Shown: positions 28,467-37,680, counted from the stretch's first letter. The stretch is DNA of 64,000 bases from Legionella quateirensis (GCF_001467955.1 NZ_LNYR01000012.1:1-64000); one strand, 5' to 3'. Translations and numbers: made by a program. Notes: generated from the sequence alone by a model not told the origin.

Positions 28467-28930
28467 TTAACTTAGGACGATCCTATGAATTTACACGAAT
28501 GCATCTGGCAATCGTTCTTTGTTTGATTGCAGTATTGGTGGGTACTCTCTTACGTTATTTTGAAGTGCTTGAAGCTACGGTAGAAAGAACTACTGTAAGT
28601 ATGAATCTTAACACGATAATGCAACTGGCTCATTCCCAAAGCATACTATTGAAGCAGACTGATCCCGATTGCTCTTATCTGAATAATTCTGATTATATTT
28701 TCCAGGCATCGGGATTCGCTTCGCCAGAAGATCAGGAAAGCGGATATTGGCAATATAATCCTGTTCTTCATCAACTAACCTACAAAGTTCGTGGCAAACG
28801 ATATTTTTGGTCAAATATTGATCAAAAAATTGTAGTTGATCTATACTGTGATAAGGGTATAGTTGAATTTACAGTGAGTTCTTATAGATGGTGTCAGGAT
28901 ATGCGTCTATGGGGTTGTCATGAGTGGTAA
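28463..28930 (+). CDS. MshF-like pilus accessory protein
   Basis: A 155-residue protein whose start overlaps the mshG stop (ATGA). It has one N-terminal membrane helix (about 15-33) without a prepilin G|FTLIE site, then a periplasmic domain with a Cys cluster near the end (YRWCQDMRLWGCHEW) and DPDCSYL earlier. Position directly after mshG and overall layout match MshF of Vibrio, a poorly understood MSHA component. The assignment rests mainly on context. Confidence 0.65.
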   Translation: MINLGRSYEFTRMHLAIVLCLIAVLVGTLLRYFEVLEATVERTTVSMNLNTIMQLAHSQSILLKQTDPDCSYLNNSDYIFQASGFASPEDQESGYWQYNPVLHQLTYKVRGKRYFWSNIDQKIVVDLYCDKGIVEFTVSSYRWCQDMRLWGCHEW

Positions 28931-28980
28931 GTTGTTAGGGATGAGAAAACAGTACTTATTTACACTTTTTGAGGAGTATA

Positions 28981-29433
28981 ATGGTGAAGCAACGTGGTTT
29001 TACTCTTATTGAATTAGTTATTGTCATTATACTACTAGGAATTTTAGCTGCAGTGGCAATTCCCAAGTATTATGATTTTACTACTCAAGCACGAATCTCA
29101 GCTTTAAATGGTATTTTGGGTTCTGTGGCTTCAGCCAGTCAAATAACTCATTCAGCGGTTATCGTAAATAATTTACCTGATTCTACTGCTTCTATTATTA
29201 TGGATGGGGCTACTGTAACTTTGCTCCATAAATATCCAGCATCAGCTGCTGGAGGTATCAATGTGGCGATATCTTATGTACCAGTACCAGGTTTTACTCT
29301 AACCCAAACTGCTACTACAGCAACATGGACAGCAGCAGGGGCTCCAACTCCAGCTACGTGCAATGTTGTTTATACTGCATCAACAGCAGCAGGTAACGCA
29401 CCGGTTATAACAATAAATACGGCTGGTTGTTAA
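28981..29433 (+). CDS. Type IV pilin, MSHA major/MshB type
   Basis: About 150 residues from ATG 28981 (GAGG 7 bases upstream; the in-frame TTG at 28969 is not needed). The leader MVKQRG is cleaved before FTLIELVIVIILLGILAAVAIPKYYDF, a canonical type IVa pilin helix with Glu5. The globular part is Ala/Thr-rich with two Cys (TPATCN and the final GC) that could close the D-loop. It could be the major pilin MshA or the minor MshB. A MITE-like copy separates it from the next pilin gene. Confidence 0.85.
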   Translation: MVKQRGFTLIELVIVIILLGILAAVAIPKYYDFTTQARISALNGILGSVASASQITHSAVIVNNLPDSTASIIMDGATVTLLHKYPASAAGGINVAISYVPVPGFTLTQTATTATWTAAGAPTPATCNVVYTASTAAGNAPVITINTAGC

Positions 29434-29444
29434 TACCATATATA

Positions 29445-29611
29445 CTAGGGGCTGTTGATAATTCATCTTGAATAACCTACTTCCCGCGCTTTATGCGCGG
29501 GATCCATACATACTCTGAGTCAATAATTCTATTGTTGACTCAATCTGAGTCTGGATTCCGCGCATAAAGCGCGGAACGTAGGCTCTAGAAGCAATTGTCA
29601 AAAGACTCTAA
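29445..29611. repeat. MITE-like element, full-length copy inside the pilus locus
   Basis: CTAG + GGGCTGTTGATAATTCATC on the left and CAATTGTCAAAAGACT + CTAA on the right. The inside contains CCCGCGCTTTATGCGCGGGATCC and the complementary GGATTCCGCGCATAAAGCGCGG. It is 167 bp, the same length as the copy at 21486, and has no coding capacity. It lies between the two pilin genes and may act as a processing or attenuation hairpin if transcribed. Confidence 0.9.
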
Positions 29612-29734
29612 TGTTAATCCACGATTTTATATCGTGAATTACGCATTTCGGATAATCAAGTAACAATTAATTGATATCTGATAAAAATTGGCTATTAGTC
29701 AATTACTTAGCTTTATTGCTTTTATAAATAGGGT

Positions 29735-29764
29735 TTGTGTTTACTACAAATACTGGTCTATACT
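29735..29764 (+). promoter_or_regulatory. Possible sigma-70 promoter for the second pilin gene
   Basis: TTGTGT (29735-29740), 18 bases, TATACT (29759-29764), about 97 bases before the pilin start. A separate promoter for a major pilin would fit the 430-base gap that breaks the otherwise tight gene spacing. The -35 match is only moderate. Confidence 0.35.
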
Positions 29765-29860
29765 TAATTATGGACTTAAGAGCCAATCAAATGGATGCAT
29801 TGCATCGATTTTGAATGTCAAAACGATGTGATATGTACGTGATTTATATGGGAGTGACTG

Positions 29861-30244
29861 ATGAACTTGCAAAAGGGCTTTACCCTGATTGAATTAGTAA
29901 TGGTGATTGTAATTCTGGGTATTTTATCCGTGGTAGCAGTACCTCTTTATATTGACTTAAAATCTGATGCTGCTCAGGCCGCAGTTAATGGCGTTGCAGG
30001 GGGGTTATCATCTGCCATGTCAGTTAATTTTGCTGCACGTACGGCAAACAGTGCGAAGGGCGTAGCAGTAACGAATTGCAATACCTGGACTGTATTGGCT
30101 GGAGGACAACCCACAAATGGGGGGGTATATGCAATTACTTCTGCTGTAATAGCCCCTGGAGCTACGGTTACTTGTACCTTAACTTTTACACCTACTGGTG
30201 GAACACCTGTTACTGCTACTTTTAGCGGTATGGGTATTAATTAA
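29861..30244 (+). CDS. mshA: Type IV pilin, probable MSHA major pilin
   Basis: A 127-residue protein with leader MNLQKG cut before FTLIELVMVIVILGILSVVAVPLYIDL. The short globular domain resembles MshA in its AAQAAVNGVAGGLSSAMSVNFAARTAN segment and has two Cys (VTNCNTW, VTCTL) that may form the pilin disulfide. The start is preceded by GGGAGTGA. It has its own upstream region with a possible promoter, as expected for the abundant subunit. Whether this or the pilin at 28981 is the main subunit cannot be decided from sequence alone. Confidence 0.8.
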   Translation: MNLQKGFTLIELVMVIVILGILSVVAVPLYIDLKSDAAQAAVNGVAGGLSSAMSVNFAARTANSAKGVAVTNCNTWTVLAGGQPTNGGVYAITSAVIAPGATVTCTLTFTPTGGTPVTATFSGMGIN

Positions 30245-30352
30245 TACAGTGAGAATAGTCCTTTAGATCAAGGACTTTTTGGTCCAACTGACCAACATAA
30301 TTTTAGCTGAGTACCATTATCAGCGAGTATAGGAGCTGGAGCAGGGTAGAAT

Positions 30353-30769
30353 ATGATGCGACCTACACAAGGTTTTACCCTTATCGAGTTTATAGCGGTT
30401 CTCATTGTAATCAGTATTTTAGCTGTAGCCGTAATCTTCAATTACCCTTCTGCAGGAAGCTTTAATTTAATTTCAATCTCTGAGCAATTAAAGAGAGATA
30501 TTCGTTACACTCAAACATTGGCCATGAGCTTAAATACATCTTATACCATCAATATTTCCGCGACTAATTATTTTATTTCTCCAACACCTCCACTTGGTGC
30601 AGTCAACATTGCCATGCCGACGGGGGTTACTTTATCTGCCAGCAATATCACTTTTAATGCATCAGGTACTCCATCCAATTTATCCATCGTTACCATTACC
30701 GTTACGGCAGCAGGCGAAGGATCAAAGGTGCTGACAGTAGCACCTGAAACGGGGTTTGTGAATGGATAA
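30353..30769 (+). CDS. MSHA minor pilin, MshC-like
   Basis: A 138-residue prepilin with QG|FTLIEFIAVLIVISILAVAVIF at the N-terminus including Glu5. The following domain begins LISISEQLKRDIRYTQTLAMSLN, the GspH/FimT-type helix seen in MshC and other initiating minor pilins. Two adjacent ATG codons (30353, 30356) are possible starts. It overlaps the next gene by 8 bases. Confidence 0.75.
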   Translation: MMRPTQGFTLIEFIAVLIVISILAVAVIFNYPSAGSFNLISISEQLKRDIRYTQTLAMSLNTSYTINISATNYFISPTPPLGAVNIAMPTGVTLSASNITFNASGTPSNLSIVTITVTAAGEGSKVLTVAPETGFVNG

Positions 30770-32267
30770 TCAGCGCGGCTTTTTAATGATGGTTATTGCC
30801 ATACTGCTGGTTATTGTAGCTGCACTTGCTAGTGCTTTTGTTGCGATGACGCTCAGTGGTACGAATTCGAGTGTCAGTTCTATTTCTGCAAATCGTGCCT
30901 ACGATCTGGCACAAACTGGCATTGAACAGGGGACTTACGAGCTCACTCTTGCAACGGCATGGTGTGATGGGAATTGGCAGCCAGCAGTTACTGTGAGTGG
31001 GCAAGGTGAATATCAGTACAGTTGTACTAAAAATACGGGTTCTACTACTCTTTCCTCTGCAATAACCGCCTCATCGACTGCAATTCCTTTAAGTTCTGTG
31101 TCGGGCTTAGCGACATTTGGTTCGATTACTGTTGATTCAGAGACCATATACTACGATGGAATCAGTGGAGCAACATTGCAACATGCCCGTCGTGGGCAAA
31201 ATGGTTCTTTAGCTGCTGCTCACTCCAGCGGTGCTTCGGCAAATCAGACTCAATATATTATTGCCAGTCAGGGAAGTTCCCCCTCAGCAACATCCCCCAG
31301 TGGTCGGGTTACATTGTCACAGGCGGTATTATTATCCAATCCTTCTACTTATTTTGCCGCAGGGGTTAACAGCAGCTCCAGCGGTGTTATTCTCAAGTTT
31401 GATGGCTCTTCCTGGTCAACTGTGTTGACAGGTCCAGTCAATTTTACTTTCACAGGAATATTCAATACCTTGACTAACGGAATTGCTGTCGGAAGCACTT
31501 CTGCTTCAGTTGGTTCAATTTACTTATATAATGGTGTGTCATGGGCACTGGCGTTGTCAGGTATTTCTAATGCCAATTTTCAGGACGTTTCTTGTGATAC
31601 AAGCACCAATTGTTGGATAGTTGGCAGTGGTGTATCACCCCCAAGGGGATTGATGTATCGTTATACTTTTCCGGGTACTTTTTCTTATCTCGCCAGCAAT
31701 AATTTTAACTTGCTTGGCGTAAGCTGTATCAGTGGGTTTTGCATGTCGGTAGGCAGTAATCGAGCCTATAATTTTTCTTCGAATACCACCGTCCCATTTA
31801 ATAATCTGACTAGCCTCTCCAGTACTATGAATGATGTAGATTGTCCTCAAACCAATAGATGTGTTGCAGTACGAAGCAATGGACGCGTGTATTATTTCAA
31901 TGGGGTGTGGAGTGGTCCTTATACTCTGACTAATAATTCATTAAATTCCGTACATTGCCCTAATACCAGTCTGTGTATTTTGGTAGGAAACAATGGGGTT
32001 AATTTTAAATGTTCATTACCTATCAGTTCGGCTGCATCCTGTGTTGCCCAATCTGCCCCAAGCTCTGTTAATTTACAAGGAGTCCATTGCAATGCAACTA
32101 ATGATTGTATGGCCGTTGGCTCCAGCTCCGCTAATGCCTATCATTTTGATGGTAGTAATTGGACAAACACAGCTTTGGGAGGGACTTTTACTTTAAACTC
32201 GGTGACGGGTATTCCTGGCGGTGGAGGTGCTGTAAGTGCAACTCCTACAGTCTGGCGTAATCATTAG
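30762..32267 (+). CDS. Large minor pilin with Cys-paired beta-propeller-like C-terminus
   Basis: A 501-residue protein. Residues 1-60 look like MshP/PilX: NQRG then a hydrophobic helix (FLMMVIAILLVIVAALASAF), with no Glu5, and an RAYDLAQTGIEQ helix. Residues about 106-160 form a small module (FGSITVDSETIYYDG...RRGQNG...AAAH). From 195 on there are about seven repeats of the form V-x-C-x5-C-x-x-VG...Y-x-F-x-G-x-W; Cys pairs are visible at 278/284, 322/327, 361/367, 399/405 and 443/449. This looks like a disulfide-stapled beta-propeller, suitable as a tip adhesin. Family MshP is usually about 150 residues, so the extension is the striking feature. Confidence 0.8.
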   Translation: MDNQRGFLMMVIAILLVIVAALASAFVAMTLSGTNSSVSSISANRAYDLAQTGIEQGTYELTLATAWCDGNWQPAVTVSGQGEYQYSCTKNTGSTTLSSAITASSTAIPLSSVSGLATFGSITVDSETIYYDGISGATLQHARRGQNGSLAAAHSSGASANQTQYIIASQGSSPSATSPSGRVTLSQAVLLSNPSTYFAAGVNSSSSGVILKFDGSSWSTVLTGPVNFTFTGIFNTLTNGIAVGSTSASVGSIYLYNGVSWALALSGISNANFQDVSCDTSTNCWIVGSGVSPPRGLMYRYTFPGTFSYLASNNFNLLGVSCISGFCMSVGSNRAYNFSSNTTVPFNNLTSLSSTMNDVDCPQTNRCVAVRSNGRVYYFNGVWSGPYTLTNNSLNSVHCPNTSLCILVGNNGVNFKCSLPISSAASCVAQSAPSSVNLQGVHCNATNDCMAVGSSSANAYHFDGSNWTNTALGGTFTLNSVTGIPGGGGAVSATPTVWRNH

Positions 32268-32276
32268 GAGTAAACC

Positions 32277-32678
32277 ATGAGAAGAAGTGTACAACAAGGT
32301 TTTACTCTTATCGAACTGGTCGCTTTCATTGTCCTGATTGGTATTATTGCTGGTGGATTATTGGTTGGTCTGAATCAATCCCTCAGCAGTGCCAAAACGC
32401 CCACATCGATTACTCAGGCAAGTTTTCTTGCCAACGCGCGTATGCAAATAATCTTGATGAATCGATCCATTAATGGGTATACAACACTTTCTGATCCATG
32501 CACCACTACCCCTGGTTTAGCAATATGTACTCCTCTTTCGAACTACGCCACAGCCAATAATTTCACAGTGAGTACCCCAACTATTACCGGAACCAATCCT
32601 AAAATTATTACCATTACTGTTTCAGGAGCAGGAGATGCCAATATCAAGGCCTACGTATATAACTATGCGAACAATTAA
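32277..32678 (+). CDS. MSHA minor pilin, MshD-like
   Basis: A 133-residue prepilin with leader MRRSVQQG before FTLIELVAFIVLIGIIAGGLLVGL (Glu5 present), followed by a short domain with two Cys (DPCTTTPGLAICTPL). TQASFLANARMQIILMNRS is the GspI/MshD-type segment. GGAG precedes the start, 9 bases after the propeller pilin gene. It overlaps the next gene by 14 bases. Confidence 0.75.
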   Translation: MRRSVQQGFTLIELVAFIVLIGIIAGGLLVGLNQSLSSAKTPTSITQASFLANARMQIILMNRSINGYTTLSDPCTTTPGLAICTPLSNYATANNFTVSTPTITGTNPKIITITVSGAGDANIKAYVYNYANN

Positions 32679-33144
32679 GGGCTTTACCCTCATTGAAATG
32701 ATCATGGTAATGGTACTTTCCGGGATCATCTTTGCAATTGCCTCGGTGATGTTAAATGCTGGATTTACAAGTTATTTTACAGGGATAAATGTTACAGGAT
32801 TAAACAATCAGGCCGCATTGGTGATGGCTCGAATGACTAAAGAACTGGAACAGGCTGTAAGTTTTTCGGTAATTAATTCTTCAAATGTCAGTTTTACCAC
32901 ATCAAATGGTGAATCAATTACTTACACCTGGGTTAGCCCCGGGCCAACACTCACTCGTACAGGAATATCATCCCAGCCCCTTAGCGACGTGGTAACGGGA
33001 TTTGCGTTGACATACTATCAGTCAGACTTTAATAGTACATCTACTCTTGCTCTGGTTCGGGCAATAACAATCAATATGACGTTAAGAGAAGGGGATGAAA
33101 CCATTCAAATGATTAATACGGTCTTCTTAAATAATATAAAATAA
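32665..33144 (+). CDS. MSHA minor pilin, MshO-like
   Basis: About 159 residues from Met 32665 (MRTIKG|FTLIEMIMVMVLSGIIFAIA). The longer in-frame start at 32635 would give an atypical leader. The GspJ/MshO-type domain contains ALVMARMTKELEQAVSFSV and a beta-rich end. The start lies inside the end of the previous pilin gene, suggesting coupling. Its stop lies against a MITE-like left end (GAGTCTGTTGATAATTCC). Confidence 0.78.
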   Translation: MRTIKGFTLIEMIMVMVLSGIIFAIASVMLNAGFTSYFTGINVTGLNNQAALVMARMTKELEQAVSFSVINSSNVSFTTSNGESITYTWVSPGPTLTRTGISSQPLSDVVTGFALTYYQSDFNSTSTLALVRAITINMTLREGDETIQMINTVFLNNIK

Positions 33145-33160
33145 GAGTCTGTTGATAATT
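33142..33160. repeat. MITE-like left end only
   Basis: TAAGAGTCTGTTGATAATTCC matches the family end and again starts at a stop codon (TAA of the mshO-like gene). I found no right end in the 120 bases before mshI. Confidence 0.5.
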
Positions 33161-33281
33161 CCGAACATCCAAGTAACTGCAGTTTTATCAGGATTTTCCA
33201 TAGCTATATCAACACGATAGAAGTCGACATTCAAAAATGGGTCAGTTAAACTAGACATATTATATATTATCAGGATGATGG

Positions 33282-34205
33282 ATGTTCGGCTTTGGCAAAG
33301 CGAAAAAACCTTCACGACAACTGTCATGTCTATTAAGTGAGCATGGTTTTAGTCTTGTAGAACTTGAAGAGGGTAGCCGCATACGCTTTTGTGAACATCA
33401 TTATTTTCCAGATCCAAAACCAGAACTGTTCACCAAGGGAATATCAGAGGCAACTAAACGATATAATTTATTTGGTCAACCTTGTCAGGTTATTTTATCA
33501 CCGGGCTTATATCAGCTGTTGTTAATGGATGCGCTCGAAGTGCCAGAGCAGGAGATGGCTAAAGCCTTACGATGGCATTTGAAAGGAATGATTGATTACC
33601 CGTTAAATGACATCGCTGTGGATACTTTTATGGTACCTCTACACGGTGCAGGTGGCTTGCGAAAACGTGTTTTTGTTGCAGTAACGCCTCAAATCGAATT
33701 AATTACTAAAGTCGAATTGTTAAAGCGTTGTTTGCTTAACATTTCATCTATAAGTATTGCCGAGTTGGCGTTGTCCCAACTGGTGATGCGTGCGCCTATA
33801 GATCCTGAGTCACCGAGCATAGTAGTCAGTTATGACGCAAATGTTTGCAGACTGCACATCTATTATAAAGATAATTTATACCTGTCTCGAGCTTTATCCA
33901 TCAGTCCTTCGATTATTGAACCTGATAGCACTGCAATTCATGATATGGTTCTTGAGATTCAACGCTCCATAGATTATTGTTTAATAGAACTTAAATTGCC
34001 TGAACCTAAAAAGATTTTCTTTACCCCAAGCTTCTACGCTGCGGGAGATTTATTTCCTCAATTAAAGGAGGATCTTGCAAAGGATGTGCTTTTACTTGAT
34101 GTTCATGCATATTTTACCGCAGAACAGATGATATCTCCTCCGGTTATGGCTGAGGCGTTTTATGCTATTGGTGGTGCTTTAATGCATTTGAACAGGGAGA
34201 AATGA
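33282..34205 (+). CDS. mshI: MSHA biogenesis protein MshI (PilM-like)
   Basis: A 307-residue soluble protein with no membrane helix. The segments LFGQPCQVILSPGLYQLLLMDALEVPEQEMAKALRWHLKGMIDYPLNDIAVDTF are characteristic of MshI, an actin-like-fold relative of PilM that links the platform and alignment subcomplex on the cytoplasmic side. It opens the second half of the locus (mshI to mshE), where all genes overlap or nearly touch. Confidence 0.88.
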   Translation: MFGFGKAKKPSRQLSCLLSEHGFSLVELEEGSRIRFCEHHYFPDPKPELFTKGISEATKRYNLFGQPCQVILSPGLYQLLLMDALEVPEQEMAKALRWHLKGMIDYPLNDIAVDTFMVPLHGAGGLRKRVFVAVTPQIELITKVELLKRCLLNISSISIAELALSQLVMRAPIDPESPSIVVSYDANVCRLHIYYKDNLYLSRALSISPSIIEPDSTAIHDMVLEIQRSIDYCLIELKLPEPKKIFFTPSFYAAGDLFPQLKEDLAKDVLLLDVHAYFTAEQMISPPVMAEAFYAIGGALMHLNREK

Positions 34206-34840
34206 TGATTCAAACAATCAATTTTCTTCGCGATCTTCCTAAGGACAACAGTAGACTTTCCGTCACAAAAATGGTTTGGATAGTTATCGGGGTAACTGTT
34301 TTTCTTTTTATTCTATCTTTTTTCAAGGGGGTACGCATACATAATCTGCATCGTAACCTGAATGAACTCCAGCAAACCTTAGTTACTGAAAGCCAAACCT
34401 ACACTGAGTTGGTAAAAAAATACCCTCTTTTAAGTAATAATATTTCATTATCAAATCAGATTCAGGCATTGAGGATTCGGCTTGATGAGCGAAGTGCGGA
34501 TTATGCTGCTTTAGAACATCTGGTTGTAAGACCCGGCTTTTCTGAATTTATGTATGCATTGGCTCAAACTGTACCTCCATCATTATGGTTTAATCAAATA
34601 TCAATTAATTTGGAAAGCGACAGTATCACTCTCGGTGGTTACGCCGTTCGTCCAGATGATGTATCAGTGCTGATGAGTCGTTTAATGAAAACAGCTGCTT
34701 TTAACAAAACGGTATTTAATTTGTTTTATGTAAAAGCAATCAGTAACCGCCCCTATGTAAAATTTTCCATTGCAACGGATGATCTTGGTTCTGAAGATGA
34801 CTCTGAAGAACCTGCTAAAACCGATTCCGGGGGAAAATGA
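34202..34840 (+). CDS. PilN-like MSHA alignment protein (MshI2)
   Basis: A 212-residue bitopic protein: a short cytoplasmic start containing INFLRDLP, the PilN-type motif that contacts PilM/MshI, a membrane helix at about 22-42, a coiled coil (about 45-95) and a small periplasmic ferredoxin-like domain. It overlaps mshI by 4 bases. In Vibrio this function is called MshI2 or PilN-like. Confidence 0.82.
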   Translation: MMIQTINFLRDLPKDNSRLSVTKMVWIVIGVTVFLFILSFFKGVRIHNLHRNLNELQQTLVTESQTYTELVKKYPLLSNNISLSNQIQALRIRLDERSADYAALEHLVVRPGFSEFMYALAQTVPPSLWFNQISINLESDSITLGGYAVRPDDVSVLMSRLMKTAAFNKTVFNLFYVKAISNRPYVKFSIATDDLGSEDDSEEPAKTDSGGK

Positions 34841-35574
34841 CTATGAGTATTCACTTATTGTTTTTAAAACATTATCAGCTGATAAAACTAAGAGTAGAGC
34901 AACTAAGCGAGCGCGACCGATTCAGTCTATTAATCATTGTCCTTTCATTACTTTTTGGATTATGGTTTTTGGCAGTGCATTTTCCTCAGCAAAAAGCAAT
35001 TAATGACAGCTCCCTTCAAACGCAGCAACTGGATACCCAAGTTAATGAATTAAGGCAAAAGCAAACAGTAATTCATACCTTGCTGAACAATCCTGATACA
35101 GACCAGTTTTTAAATGACTATAAAGATTTAATGAGTCAATTGAATGTAATTGAAAAACAGTTTGCTCGTTATCGTCGTCGATACATCAGCAGCCGTGATT
35201 TAGCGAAATTGTTGCATGATATGTTGAAACAAACCTTTGGGGTAACCATTGTTGATTTAGCAACCATACCTCAAGCTGCTCCAGTTCAACCACAACCGAC
35301 AACGAATCAAGTTCCGTCTGGTGATGTCACATCGACTCAGAATGCATCAACCCGGATGAATATAGAACACACTTATTACCGATTAATCTTGAAAGGTAAC
35401 TATTTTCCTATAATGAACTATTTAAAGCGCTTGGAAGGGCTTAATTGGAGTCTGTATTGGGATAAATTTACTTATACCGTAAAAAAGTATCCTGAAGGGA
35501 TTGCCGAGATTGAGTTTTATACTTTGAAACTACCTAGCGATACGGGCAATGTGTCGCAAGGAGTGAGCCCATGA
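34837..35574 (+). CDS. mshJ: MSHA biogenesis protein MshJ (PilO-like)
   Basis: A 245-residue bitopic protein with a membrane helix at about 30-48 (FSLLIIVLSLLFGLWFLAVHF), a coiled coil (about 55-110) and a periplasmic domain, the same plan as PilO/GspM. Its partner is the PilN-like protein just upstream, which it overlaps by 4 bases (ATGA). A Pro/Gln/Thr-rich linker (about 145-175) interrupts the periplasmic part. Confidence 0.83.
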   Translation: MTMSIHLLFLKHYQLIKLRVEQLSERDRFSLLIIVLSLLFGLWFLAVHFPQQKAINDSSLQTQQLDTQVNELRQKQTVIHTLLNNPDTDQFLNDYKDLMSQLNVIEKQFARYRRRYISSRDLAKLLHDMLKQTFGVTIVDLATIPQAAPVQPQPTTNQVPSGDVTSTQNASTRMNIEHTYYRLILKGNYFPIMNYLKRLEGLNWSLYWDKFTYTVKKYPEGIAEIEFYTLKLPSDTGNVSQGVSP

Positions 35575-35912
35575 TCAACCTGTACTCCAAATTATTCTGC
35601 CCTATCATCATCCTGTTTTATCTGCTGTTTCCGAATATTGGTCTGGCGTATTTAAGTGATCCGACAAAACCTAAAGTAAACACGGAAGAGCAGGTATCCA
35701 AAGTTAAAGGCACGCCTTTTAATCTTCAAAGTATATTAATCGGAAGAATGAGGCGACTTGCCATGATCAATGAACAAATTGTGAGTGTTGGCAGTTCTAT
35801 TAACGGCGCTCGCGTTCTTGCTATTGATAAAAATCATGTGGTATTGTTGTACTCTGGCCGTAAGGTCGTCTTGTATTTATTTGGAAAAAGGTTGTGGACA
35901 AAACGTAGATGA
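35571..35912 (+). CDS. mshK: MSHA biogenesis protein MshK (PilP/GspC-like)
   Basis: A 113-residue exported protein with an N-terminal hydrophobic signal or anchor (about 8-27), then DPTKP and a small homology-region domain (LQSILIGRMRRLAMINEQIVSVGSSINGARVLAIDKNHVVL) typical of GspC/PilP/MshK proteins that dock onto the secretin. It overlaps the genes on both sides by 4 bases. Confidence 0.82.
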   Translation: MINLYSKLFCPIIILFYLLFPNIGLAYLSDPTKPKVNTEEQVSKVKGTPFNLQSILIGRMRRLAMINEQIVSVGSSINGARVLAIDKNHVVLLYSGRKVVLYLFGKRLWTKRR

Positions 35913-37666
35913 AAAAATATACAGTTATACTTCTTTTGCTCCTCACAGCCTGTAATATGCATAAACCGCTTAAAGGTACTGCAATTGATGAAATGGATGA
36001 CGAATTGCAAACAGGCATTGCCAATAATAAAACATTACTAGCAAAAGATAGCAGGATGCCACATCGTAATGCAGTGCAAGCACTTTTACCCAGCTTGAAA
36101 GTACGCTCCGGCTGGTCACGTTCAGGTAATCAACGTTTTGATATTGCAGTGAAAAATGTACCTGCCCAGGCTTTTTTTATGGGTCTTGTTGCAGACACAT
36201 CAACCAATATGGTTGTGAGTCCTGAAATTAAAGGCACTATTACTTTAAGCCTTAAACAGGTGACTGTTGAACAAGTGCTTCAATCCATTGAAGATGTTTA
36301 TGGTTACGCCTATATTCCAATTCAGGGCGGCTATGAAATACTTCCTAATTCTTTAAAAACCCAAATTTATAATGTGAATTACCTGGAGTTGCAGCGTAAG
36401 GGCAGCTCTAATATGACCGTAAGTAATGGAGAGGTCACTTCGGTTGGTTCAAACAATCAAGGTACCAATGGAACAACTTCTACGGTTTCCTTACCTACCA
36501 ATATTAATAATAATCAAAGTTATAGTAATGTGATTGGCGCTGTTGAAACTAAAAGTGATATAGATTTTTGGAAATCGTTAAAGCTTACTCTCGAAAATAT
36601 TATTGGTAAAACGGATGGTCGTTCAGTCACAGTTAATCCTGTTGCTGGAATCATTGTTGTCAGGGCGATGCCCAAAGAGCTCAAACAAGTCGAAAAGTAT
36701 CTGGATGTCGTGCAGAACAGTATGGATCGTCAGGTCATTCTGGAAGCCAAAATTCTTGAGGTCAATCTGAGTAATGAGTTTCAAATGGGCATTGACTGGA
36801 AACTCTTCGGGGCAAAGCTTAATGCGCTGTCCAATTTCACTGGAACGAACGTAGACATACCTAATGCTGATTTTTCCAGTGCGGCAATTCGAGCTGCCGG
36901 TCAGGGTTTTGGAATTGATATCCATTGGAATCCCCGTGATTTTACCACCTATATCCAGGCTCTCGAGCTCCAGGGCAATGTACAGGTTTTATCCAGTCCA
37001 CGTGTATCTGCCATGAATAATCAAAAGGCTGCAATTAAAGTAGGATTTGATGAGTTTTTTGTTACTAATGTGTCTCAGAATCAGAACATTGTTTCTCAGG
37101 GATTAGTTACTCAGCCCACCTTAAATGTGAATTTAACTCCTTTCTTTTCAGGAATTACTCTTGATGTTACCCCTCAAATTGACCCGAATGGTCAGGTTAC
37201 CCTGCACATTCATCCTTCAGTAAGTCTTGTAAAAGACCAGCGAAAAGTCATCGATTTGGGTACTCAAGGTGGTATTCTTGATTTGCCATTGGCCAACAGT
37301 ACCATCCGAGAGTCTGATACTATAGTCCACTCCAAAAATGGTCAGGTAGTGGTCATTGGTGGGTTGATGCAAGATGCAACGACGGAGGGTATTGCTCAAC
37401 TACCCTGGTTTGGTAACATTCCTTTTTTAGGTACCTTGGTTCGTCGAACCAAGCAAAATTCCGACAAAAGTGAGCTGGTGATTTTATTAAAAGCAACCAT
37501 TGTTAACCACAAAAGCAACATTAAAGATCTTACAGATACTACTCGTAGAATTGCAAGTCTTAAGCGTGGTTTCCATTTGGGCGATCGACCTGATATCTAT
37601 GGTACTCAAGGAGAGGCTCCTATTGTTCTGGGTCCGAAATCAAAAGAGAATCTGAGTACACGATAA
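35909..37666 (+). CDS. mshL: MSHA outer-membrane secretin MshL
   Basis: A 585-residue protein with a lipoprotein signal (lipobox LLTAC, Cys about 15), so probably a self-piloting secretin. An STN/N0-like domain (about 75-150) and an N1-type domain (about 210-270) precede the C-terminal secretin core with VQVLSSPRVSAMNNQKAAIKVG and the hallmark VVVIGGLMQD. A Ser/Thr/Asn-rich linker lies at about 165-200. It forms the outer-membrane pore for the pilus. Confidence 0.93.
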   Translation: MKKYTVILLLLLTACNMHKPLKGTAIDEMDDELQTGIANNKTLLAKDSRMPHRNAVQALLPSLKVRSGWSRSGNQRFDIAVKNVPAQAFFMGLVADTSTNMVVSPEIKGTITLSLKQVTVEQVLQSIEDVYGYAYIPIQGGYEILPNSLKTQIYNVNYLELQRKGSSNMTVSNGEVTSVGSNNQGTNGTTSTVSLPTNINNNQSYSNVIGAVETKSDIDFWKSLKLTLENIIGKTDGRSVTVNPVAGIIVVRAMPKELKQVEKYLDVVQNSMDRQVILEAKILEVNLSNEFQMGIDWKLFGAKLNALSNFTGTNVDIPNADFSSAAIRAAGQGFGIDIHWNPRDFTTYIQALELQGNVQVLSSPRVSAMNNQKAAIKVGFDEFFVTNVSQNQNIVSQGLVTQPTLNVNLTPFFSGITLDVTPQIDPNGQVTLHIHPSVSLVKDQRKVIDLGTQGGILDLPLANSTIRESDTIVHSKNGQVVVIGGLMQDATTEGIAQLPWFGNIPFLGTLVRRTKQNSDKSELVILLKATIVNHKSNIKDLTDTTRRIASLKRGFHLGDRPDIYGTQGEAPIVLGPKSKENLSTR

Positions 37667-37680
37667 CTAAGGAGAGGAAG

